Source of the DNA: an uncultured Ignavibacteriota bacterium
GTDB taxonomy: Bacteria; Bacteroidota; Ignavibacteria; Tepidaquicellales; Tepidaquicellaceae
Assembly (NCBI GenBank): GCA_903901375.1
Contig: CAIUQV010000276.1
Span: 1 to 6,953, forward strand
Length of the DNA stretch: 6,953 nt
Direction: 5' to 3'
The first letter of the stretch is position 1. Each line of letters begins with the position of its first letter. Shown piece by piece: positions 1-4,638 of the stretch. A program made the translations under genes and the position numbers. The notes beneath the pieces were generated by a model, which saw only the letters and a program-made list of their open reading frames with translations, was not told where the DNA came from and made no database searches.

Positions 1-665
1 TGGCAGTTTCCTATTTTGACCTTAAAAGAAAAGAGCTTGTTGATGAGTTGATGAAATCCGGTATCAGGGATGAAAATGTTCTGAACGCTTTCAGAAAAGT
101 AAAAAGAGAATTTTTCGTTGTTCCTGAATTTAAGAGACTTGCATACGATAACAGTGCACTACCTATAAGCAATAATCAAACTATTTCTCAGCCATTCACG
201 GTAGCATTCATGACTCAGCTTCTTAATATTAAAGAAGGTGACAAAATTCTTGAAATCGGTACTGGTTCAGGATATCAGGCTGCAATACTTTGTGAAATGA
301 AAGCGACAGTATATTCTGTGGAAAGAATTGAACAGTTATACACTGAGGCAAAGAGAATATTGCATAGCAATAATTATAAAGTTAATTTGAAATGTTCTGA
401 TGGTACTCTTGGCTGGAAGGAAAATGCTCCTTATGAAGGGATTGTAGTAACAGCCGGAAGTCCTGATTTACCCGATTCACTCGTAAGACAGTTGTCAATC
501 GGTGGAAGAATGGTTATACCAATCGGCGATAAAAATGAACAGGAAATCTGGCAGGTAATCAGGAAAAAAGATGAAGACGGTAAAGAGTATCTTGATATAT
601 ACAAACATAAGAACTTCAAGTTTGTGCCGCTTATAGGTAAAGAAGGCTGGCACGGCAAACATTAA
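1..665 (+). CDS. pcm: Protein-L-isoaspartate O-methyltransferase, start just outside window
   Basis: This cytosolic repair enzyme transfers a methyl group from S-adenosylmethionine to abnormal L-isoaspartyl residues in aged proteins, which lets them revert to aspartate. The frame is open from base 3 and reads AVSYFDLKRKELVDEL before the first internal ATG at 51. That segment matches the usual family N-terminus, so the TTG/ATG at 48-53 is not the start. Bases 1-2 are TG, so an NTG start codon one base upstream would give 221 residues, a normal length. Numbering from that Met, the family signature QTISQP is at about 60-65. The Rossmann SAM-binding motif ILEIGTGSGYQ is at 83-93 and the acidic end of strand 2 (VERIE) at 107-111. 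The characteristic C-terminal FVPLIGKEGW is at 208-217. The gene is intact in the visible part. It is followed after 13 bp by the YigZ gene, suggesting co-transcription. Family assignment is firm; the exact start is inferred. Confidence 0.95.
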   Translation, partial: AVSYFDLKRKELVDELMKSGIRDENVLNAFRKVKREFFVVPEFKRLAYDNSALPISNNQTISQPFTVAFMTQLLNIKEGDKILEIGTGSGYQAAILCEMKATVYSVERIEQLYTEAKRILHSNNYKVNLKCSDGTLGWKENAPYEGIVVTAGSPDLPDSLVRQLSIGGRMVIPIGDKNEQEIWQVIRKKDEDGKEYLDIYKHKNFKFVPLIGKEGWHGKH

Positions 666-678
666 TGAACAATACTTA

Positions 679-1278
679 TTGGAACAAGATAGTTATCTGA
701 CGTTACCTGAGAAAACCACCTCTGAAATTAAAATTGAACGTTCAAGGTTCATAGCTAATGCGTTTCCTTTGAGTTCAACACTGGAAAGTTCAGAAATATT
801 ATCTAATATAAGGAGTCAGTATTTCGATGCCCGACATCATCCTTTCGCCTACGTATTGTATGATAAAGATGTTTTCAGGTATAATGATGACGGAGAACCA
901 TCAGGTTCTTCCGGGAAGCCAATCTTCGATGCAATCAATAAACACAATCTGAAAAACATACTTGTTGTAGTAACCCGTTATTTCGGAGGAATAAAGCTCG
1001 GAGTAGGGGGATTAAAAAGAGCTTATTTTGAAACAGCTGACGAGTGCCTTAACAGAACAATTCCTAAAGAAATAATCCTCAAAGACAAAGTATCATTGAA
1101 ATTTGGTTATAATTTTATCAGTGCTGTAATGAACTATTTAGAAAAGAACAAAATTCAGATATCTGAGAATAATTCTTCAGATCTTGTGCATCTTGTTTGT
1201 GAAGTGCGATTGTCAAAAGTAAGCAGCTTTAAAAAAGATATAACCGAATTAACTTCAGGAACGGCATACATTTTATGA
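679..1278 (+). CDS. yigZ: YigZ / IMPACT (UPF0029) family protein
   Basis: This is a conserved cytosolic protein of the YigZ/IMPACT family. The eukaryotic member IMPACT modulates Gcn2 signalling; the bacterial role is not well defined. The 199-residue length is typical. The N-terminal UPF0029 domain shows SRF at 22-24, DARHHPFAYVL at 50-60, NDDGEPSGSSGKPI at 69-82 and the signature RYFGGIKLGVGGL at 100-112. Residues from about 135 to 199 form the ferredoxin-like DUF1949-type C-terminal domain. The chosen start is TTG at 679, because MEQDSYLTLPEK lines up with the usual family N-terminus. There is no Shine-Dalgarno sequence. An ATG at 665-667 overlaps the pcm stop (TAATG) but is in another frame and ends after 11 codons. 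It could couple translation or mark an old frame slip. The gene probably shares a transcript with pcm. Confidence 0.93.
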   Translation: MEQDSYLTLPEKTTSEIKIERSRFIANAFPLSSTLESSEILSNIRSQYFDARHHPFAYVLYDKDVFRYNDDGEPSGSSGKPIFDAINKHNLKNILVVVTRYFGGIKLGVGGLKRAYFETADECLNRTIPKEIILKDKVSLKFGYNFISAVMNYLEKNKIQISENNSSDLVHLVCEVRLSKVSSFKKDITELTSGTAYIL

Positions 1279-1324
1279 TTTGAAGATTTAAATAGGAATA
1301 TTAATTTCGTTTTAATTTATCTAA

Positions 1325-1354
1325 TTTGTTTAGAAAGAAGTAACAGCATATTTG
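1325..1354 (+). promoter_or_regulatory. Candidate Bacteroidetes-type promoter for the porin gene
   Basis: TTTG at 1325-1328 is followed after 18 bp by CATATTTG at 1347-1354. This matches the Bacteroidetes primary-sigma pattern (TTTG, about 19 bp, TAnnTTTG) with one mismatch in the -7 element. Transcription would begin near 1361 and leave a leader of about 20 bases before the ATG at 1380. It sits in the 101-bp gap after the YigZ gene, where a new promoter is expected. The assignment is inference from pattern only, in an AT-rich gap where partial matches are easy to find. Confidence 0.35.
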
Positions 1355-1379
1355 TTCATAAACTTTTTAATCATTCAGA

Positions 1380-2537
1380 ATGAAAAACCATACTTTTTGT
1401 TCGCTGATCACACTGATTATTTCGATTTTCATGTTAACAGAATCAATACATTCCCAGATTTCAAACCAAAATGATTCAATTACATTTAAAAATAATGATA
1501 TAATTCCGGAAGTTAATCCCTGGGGACGCATTAAACTGATGATAATACAGACTAATGGAAATATCGGTGTTACCGATGCGGGTTCAAGATTCGGGCTTGT
1601 TGCAAAACAAAAGATTAGTAATAATATATCTATTTTCAGCGGTATAGAGATTTCAATATTCCTTACGAGTAACGGAGATTTCAGGTTGTCGCCGGATAAT
1701 TCGAGCAACACAGGGTTTCTGAATTTAGTCAGTGTAGCGAGCGGAAATTTATTTGGTTTACGTAAAGGGTTTATAGGAGCAGATTTTGAAAAATACGGAA
1801 GAGTATCAATAGGGAAACAATATGGAGCTTATTACGAAGTTGCGGGAATAACTGATATATCGGAAAATAACAGCGGATATGCTTCTTATGTGTTTTCACC
1901 TGAAGGTACAGACGGAGGATTTACGGGTACCGGAAGGGCTTCTAATTCAATATTATACAAGAATTCAATTTCAAATCTAAATATAGCTGTATCCGGGCAG
2001 TTTAAATTATCAGAAAAAGAATTCAGCAGGTTAATCAATAGTCTAGGTGGGTCAGTATTGTACAGTTTCCCGTATAATTTAAGTGCAGGTATAGCTTTTA
2101 ACGAAGTATTTCTTACCCCAAATTTTGAGAGCCGCATAAGAGGTTTGAATTCTAATCCTGTTTATTCTTCGATTGGTGTTAATTATTCAACGGATAAATT
2201 GTTCTTTGGTATCAATTATGCTTACCAGCAGAATGGTGACATTGAACAGATTAAAGATTCCACGGTTGTGTATTCCGGGTATGGAATAGAGATAGCAGCT
2301 AAATGGAATCCATTCAAGTACTGGAGTATATTAGGAGGCGTCAATTATAAGCACCCGCACAATGTTGATCCGTTAGTAAATAAAGCATTTAACAGACTTA
2401 TTTACTTTTATGGTTTGCAGTATCAGCCTTTTGATCATTTGTTGTTTTATCTCGAAGGAGCTTTAGACAAATCGGTAACTTCAAAGGGAGAAAGTATCCC
2501 AGATAATATATCTACTGGTATAAAATTTAATTTCTGA
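1380..2537 (+). CDS. Outer-membrane porin, general-porin (OmpC/Porin_4-like) type
   Basis: This is a predicted outer-membrane beta-barrel for passive diffusion of small solutes. The 385-residue product starts with a signal peptide: Lys2, a hydrophobic stretch at about 8-19, and probable cleavage after IHS at residue 25. The mature part follows the order typical of general trimeric porins. An early strand WGRIKLMI (48-55) is followed by GSRFGLVAKQ (68-77), then a strand pair leading to GRVSIGKQYGAYYE (140-153). A Gly/Ser-rich loop (about 162-185) precedes RASNSILYKN (186-195). Alternating aromatic and hydrophobic strands continue to a terminal phenylalanine (KFNF), the usual barrel-assembly signal. 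No Shine-Dalgarno sequence is visible. Substrate preference cannot be read from the sequence. The gene is intact and converges on the lipoprotein gene, with 4 bp between stop codons. The family call rests on motif order and remembered porin sequences; a related 16-18-strand barrel family is the main alternative. Confidence 0.82.
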   Translation: MKNHTFCSLITLIISIFMLTESIHSQISNQNDSITFKNNDIIPEVNPWGRIKLMIIQTNGNIGVTDAGSRFGLVAKQKISNNISIFSGIEISIFLTSNGDFRLSPDNSSNTGFLNLVSVASGNLFGLRKGFIGADFEKYGRVSIGKQYGAYYEVAGITDISENNSGYASYVFSPEGTDGGFTGTGRASNSILYKNSISNLNIAVSGQFKLSEKEFSRLINSLGGSVLYSFPYNLSAGIAFNEVFLTPNFESRIRGLNSNPVYSSIGVNYSTDKLFFGINYAYQQNGDIEQIKDSTVVYSGYGIEIAAKWNPFKYWSILGGVNYKHPHNVDPLVNKAFNRLIYFYGLQYQPFDHLLFYLEGALDKSVTSKGESIPDNISTGIKFNF

Positions 2538-2541
2538 CAAT

Positions 2542-3267
2542 TTACTTATACATAGTATAGAAAGTTGAAGGTGAAGTTACACTCTTTATCTTAACAGGAG
2601 AATTTTTTTTAATAACAAATTCACTTACGCCAAATTTAGTTCTTCCACCCCAGTCATATGTGTACCCTTGTCTTGTCCACGGATATCCATCAGCTCCATA
2701 TTTATTTAATATTTCATTCTCAAACCATTGTTTATGTTCGTTACTAACGTTAGGTTTATAAACTGTGTCACATTGACAGTCCCAGATTTCAGGATCCGGA
2801 CAAGGTCTGAAAATATTATTTGTATCCGACCAGACTTCAACAAACCTTGATCTTGGTTTATCGGGCCACATTCCAAGCACTTGTTTCATTCTGAGTTCTG
2901 GGTCTGTAGTTTCATTAACAAAATGTCCCATCAGAACTTTTGCAACCGGGACTGCAGTAACCCACATATCACTTGCAGTAATAATTGTAGAATCAACTTT
3001 GTTATCGAAGTAACTAGTATTTGTCCAAGTTACCAGAAGCACATGTGAGTCAGAATCCCACTTTAATTCAGTGTTTGATTTTATGATCGGTGTAAGATTA
3101 GTATCGATACCGCTTTTTGTGAGAGGTTTTGAGGCGTCTATAATTGAAGCCCGAAATTGCTGTAAAAGAAGCTCTTCCTGACTTAGAGGTGTTACCGAAT
3201 CGTTGGAATTACAGGAAACTGCAATCAAGGAAACTAACAGCAATAATGTAATACAGACTGTTTTCAT
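2542..3267 (-). CDS. Uncharacterised secreted lipoprotein with Cys-containing PCPDPE motif
   Basis: The product has 241 residues and starts with ATG at 3265-3267. The N-terminus is a lipoprotein signal: Lys2, a hydrophobic run (about 6-17) and lipobox AVSC, so Cys19 would be lipidated and the protein anchored to a membrane facing the periplasm or the cell surface. The mature part has a polar N-terminal helix (about 28-45). A predicted mixed domain includes MWVTAVPVAKVLMGHF (101-116) and RFVEVWSD (141-148). A Cys cluster follows with C156, C164 and C166 in PCPDPEIWDCQCD, then YPWTRQGYTYDWGG (195-208) and a C-terminal SEFVIKKNSPVKI (215-227). These blocks resemble conserved hypothetical proteins I recall from other Gram-negative bacteria, but I know no named domain or function. 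The odd number of Cys residues in the cluster could bind metal or leave one free thiol; this is speculation. It is transcribed away from rpsL and towards the porin. Confidence 0.8.
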   Translation of the reverse strand: MKTVCITLLLLVSLIAVSCNSNDSVTPLSQEELLLQQFRASIIDASKPLTKSGIDTNLTPIIKSNTELKWDSDSHVLLVTWTNTSYFDNKVDSTIITASDMWVTAVPVAKVLMGHFVNETTDPELRMKQVLGMWPDKPRSRFVEVWSDTNNIFRPCPDPEIWDCQCDTVYKPNVSNEHKQWFENEILNKYGADGYPWTRQGYTYDWGGRTKFGVSEFVIKKNSPVKIKSVTSPSTFYTMYK

Positions 3268-3314
3268 AATAATTGTATTCTGATTAATTGATTATAGAAA
3301 TTAAATGCGCAATT

Positions 3315-3323
3315 ATTGTACCA
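3315..3323 (-). promoter_or_regulatory. Candidate extended -10 element for the lipoprotein gene
   Basis: Read on the minus strand, this is TGG followed by TACAAT, a good extended -10 box. It lies about 48 bp upstream of the lipoprotein ATG, giving a leader of about 40 bases. No convincing -35 box sits at the normal distance: TTGCAA is present, but with a 21-bp spacer. It is weak evidence in AT-rich sequence. Confidence 0.25.
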
Positions 3324-3367
3324 CAATGAAACAGTTAAATCTTGCAAAAATAAGGGTTTACAAGAAT

Positions 3368-3412
3368 AATATGTCTCAAAATGATACAGATATTCTCATT
3401 TTGAGACATATT
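3368..3412. repeat. 17-bp perfect inverted repeat with 11-nt loop
   Basis: Arm 3368-3384 (core ATGTCTCAAAATGA) is the exact reverse complement of arm 3396-3412 (core TCATTTTGAGACAT), with the loop TACAGATATTC at 3385-3395. As RNA it would form a strong hairpin from either strand. It lacks a following T-tract, so it is not a typical intrinsic terminator. As DNA, each arm also forms part of an imperfect 17-bp palindrome of the type TGTCTCA-N3-TGAGACA. One is at 3372-3388 (one mismatch) and the other at 3392-3408 (two mismatches). A further TTTGAGAC half-site is at 3428-3435. A dimeric regulator's operator is therefore as plausible as an RNA hairpin. Confidence 0.85.
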
Positions 3413-3443
3413 TCAAATCAATTAGAATTTGAGACTATTAGGA

Positions 3444-3476
3444 GGCCAATCACAGGCCAATCATAGACCAATATAA
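3444..3476 (+). repeat. Three tandem 11-bp direct repeats (GGCCAATCAnA)
   Basis: The units are GGCCAATCACA (3444-3454), GGCCAATCATA (3455-3465) and the diverged GACCAATATAA (3466-3476). An 11-bp period places each unit on about the same face of the helix. Tandem 11-bp repeats are the usual binding-site form for OmpR/PhoB-type response regulators, but nothing here identifies a regulator. The array ends in an A-tract (3475-3480). Confidence 0.7.
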
Positions 3477-3524
3477 AAAAACGATAAGACCGGATGATTT
3501 TTATAGCAAGGATTAAAAGCAGGG

Positions 3525-3537
3525 ACCTAAAATAGGT
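3525..3537. repeat. Short palindrome ACCTA-AAA-TAGGT
   Basis: A 5-bp perfect inverted repeat with a 3-bp centre lies about 185 bp upstream of rpsL. It could be a weak hairpin or a protein site, and one this short may be chance in this base composition. Confidence 0.35.
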
Positions 3538-3603
3538 ATTAAATTGTTTTAAAATAATAAAGACTCAGATTAATTATTTAGGTGGTTGATTTTCTTTTCA
3601 GCA

Positions 3604-3632
3604 GCTAAATCAGACAAATAAAATAATTTAGC
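3604..3632. repeat. 7-bp inverted repeat GCTAAAT / ATTTAGC in the rpsL leader
   Basis: GCTAAAT at 3604-3610 pairs with ATTTAGC at 3626-3632 across a 15-nt AT-rich loop, about 90 bp before rpsL. If the str transcript starts upstream of it, it would be a leader hairpin. In other bacteria the str operon is feedback-regulated by S7 binding its own mRNA between rpsL and rpsG, so a leader role here is only a possibility. Confidence 0.3.
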
Positions 3633-3694
3633 AGATGGATACGGAATTGAGTTGACTAAAATGAATATAATTGCTATTTTAGAGGTTTCAAATA

Positions 3695-3709
3695 TTTTGA
3701 TAATCAAAA
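3695..3709. promoter_or_regulatory. 15-bp perfect palindrome TTTTGAT-A-ATCAAAA upstream of rpsL
   Basis: Seven-base arms flank a single A, ending 12 bp before the rpsL start codon. GATAAT within it (3699-3704) also resembles a -10 box, which would place transcription start near 3711 and leave a very short leader. It could thus be an operator overlapping the promoter. No good -35 box stands at the right distance: TTGCTA at 3671-3676 is 22 bp away. The palindrome itself is certain; its role is inferred. Confidence 0.5.
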
Positions 3710-3721
3710 CTTTAGATTCGA

Positions 3722-4108
3722 TTGCCAACATTAAATCAATTAGTTCGTAAAGGACGTAAGGATAAAGTCTATAAGAGTAAAGCTCCGGCGATGGATTCTT
3801 GTCCACAAAAGAGAGGTGTGTGTACACGTGTATACACGACTACGCCAAAGAAACCGAACTCGGCATTAAGAAAAGTAGCCAGAGTAAGGCTTACAAACGG
3901 TATTGAAGTAACAGCTTATATACCGGGCGAAGGTCACAACCTGCAGGAACACTCCATAGTATTAATCCGTGGCGGAAGAGTAAAAGACCTTCCGGGCGTT
4001 AGGTATCACATCATTCGTGGTGCAATAGATACCGCTGGCGTTGCCAACAGAAAGAAATCAAGATCGAAATACGGCGCAAAAAGAGTAAAAGACGCTGTAG
4101 CAAAATAA
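3722..4108 (+). CDS. rpsL: 30S ribosomal protein S12
   Basis: S12 sits at the decoding centre of the 30S subunit and controls accuracy of tRNA selection. The 128-residue product has the full family pattern. It begins PTLNQLVRKGR and continues through CPQKRGVCTRVYTTTPKKPNSALRK (26-51) and GEGHNLQEHS (69-78) to GGRVKDLPGVRYH (84-96). Lys43 and Lys88, the usual streptomycin-resistance positions (E. coli numbering with Met), are both the sensitive wild-type residue. Asp89, methylthiolated in some bacteria, is present. The start is TTG at 3722: the N-terminus fits the family exactly, and the frame has a stop (TAG) only two codons upstream. There is no Shine-Dalgarno sequence, and a palindrome lies just upstream. 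It is the first gene of the rpsL-rpsG-fusA operon. Three of its seven Ile codons are ATA. Confidence 0.98.
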   Translation: MPTLNQLVRKGRKDKVYKSKAPAMDSCPQKRGVCTRVYTTTPKKPNSALRKVARVRLTNGIEVTAYIPGEGHNLQEHSIVLIRGGRVKDLPGVRYHIIRGAIDTAGVANRKKSRSKYGAKRVKDAVAK

Positions 4109-4137
4109 TTTTCTAATTATAAATAATATCTTTTTTA

Positions 4138-4605
4138 ATGAGAAGAAAAAGAGCAGAGAAAAGAATCAGAATCCCTGATTTTAAGTACAATGATGTATTA
4201 GTCGGGAGATTCATAAATTCAATTATGAAGGACGGCAGAAAATTAGTCGCCCAAAAGATTTTATATAAAGCTTTTGAAATAATAGAGGAAAAGACAAAGA
4301 ACAATCCTTTAGAGGTATTCAATAAAGCTATAAATAATGTAATGCCTTCAATAGAGGTACGTTCGCGCAGAGTTGGTGGATCTAACTATCAGATTCCAAC
4401 CGAAGTTCGTCCTGACAGAAGAGTTGCATTAGGTATAAAATGGATTTTAACTTTCACAGACAAGAGAAGTGAAAAGACAATGGCTCAGAGGCTTGCTAAT
4501 GAGTTAATGGCTGCTTCGGTTGGTGAAGGAAGTTCTGTGAAGAAAAAGGAAGACGTTCACAGAATGGCAGAAGCAAATAAGGCTTTTGCGCATTTTAAAT
4601 GGTAA
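4138..4605 (+). CDS. rpsG: 30S ribosomal protein S7
   Basis: S7 is a primary 16S rRNA-binding protein that starts assembly of the 30S head and contacts the E site. The length of 155 residues is typical of bacteria. Visible family blocks are MRRKRAEKR at the N-terminus, VGRFINSIMKDGRKLVAQKI (22-41), VMPSIEVRSRRVGGSNYQIP (68-87), VRPDRRVALGIKW (90-102) and the end KEDVHRMAEANKAFAHFKW. The ATG lies 29 bp after the rpsL stop in an AT-rich spacer without a Shine-Dalgarno sequence. In E. coli S7 represses its own operon by binding the rpsL-rpsG spacer, but the spacer here is short and shows no obvious equivalent structure. Six of 12 Ile codons are ATA. Confidence 0.98.
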   Translation: MRRKRAEKRIRIPDFKYNDVLVGRFINSIMKDGRKLVAQKILYKAFEIIEEKTKNNPLEVFNKAINNVMPSIEVRSRRVGGSNYQIPTEVRPDRRVALGIKWILTFTDKRSEKTMAQRLANELMAASVGEGSSVKKKEDVHRMAEANKAFAHFKW

Positions 4606-4638
4606 AATAAATAAAGAGAAGAGAGGGAATCAATTTAA

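Larger units (their letters stand above)
3268..3721. other. 454-bp divergent intergenic control region, no gene
   Basis: This is the gap between the lipoprotein gene (leftward) and rpsL (rightward). I find no convincing coding frame. The one open frame on the minus strand (3570-3827) runs back into rpsL antisense and has no family resemblance. The region is strongly AT-rich and holds several ordered repeats listed separately: a long inverted repeat (3368-3412), three 11-bp tandem repeats (3444-3476), and palindromes at 3525-3537, 3604-3632 and 3695-3709. An AGGAGG at 3439-3444 looks like a ribosome binding site but has no start codon at a useful distance. The promoter of the str operon must lie here or further upstream; I cannot place it with confidence. 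Confidence 0.7.

Noticed and set aside
48..53. TTG/ATG at 48-53 as the start of pcm
   Set aside because: The frame is open to the window edge and the extra 15 codons match the family N-terminus, so the start is upstream.
3439..3444. AGGAGG resembling a strong Shine-Dalgarno site
   Set aside because: No start codon or open frame follows at a useful distance, genes in this window generally lack such sites, and the GGs are part of the 11-bp repeat array.
3440..3466. Possible sigma-54 promoter (GG-N10-GC spacing on both strands)
   Set aside because: The spacing arises from the GGCC tandem repeats themselves; the -12 element lacks the TT before GC on the plus strand and has only one T on the minus strand.
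3570..3827. Minus-strand open frame of 85 codons across the rpsL leader and 5' end
   Set aside because: It overlaps rpsL antisense, is low in complexity, resembles no family and has no ribosome binding site; most likely a shadow frame in AT-rich DNA.
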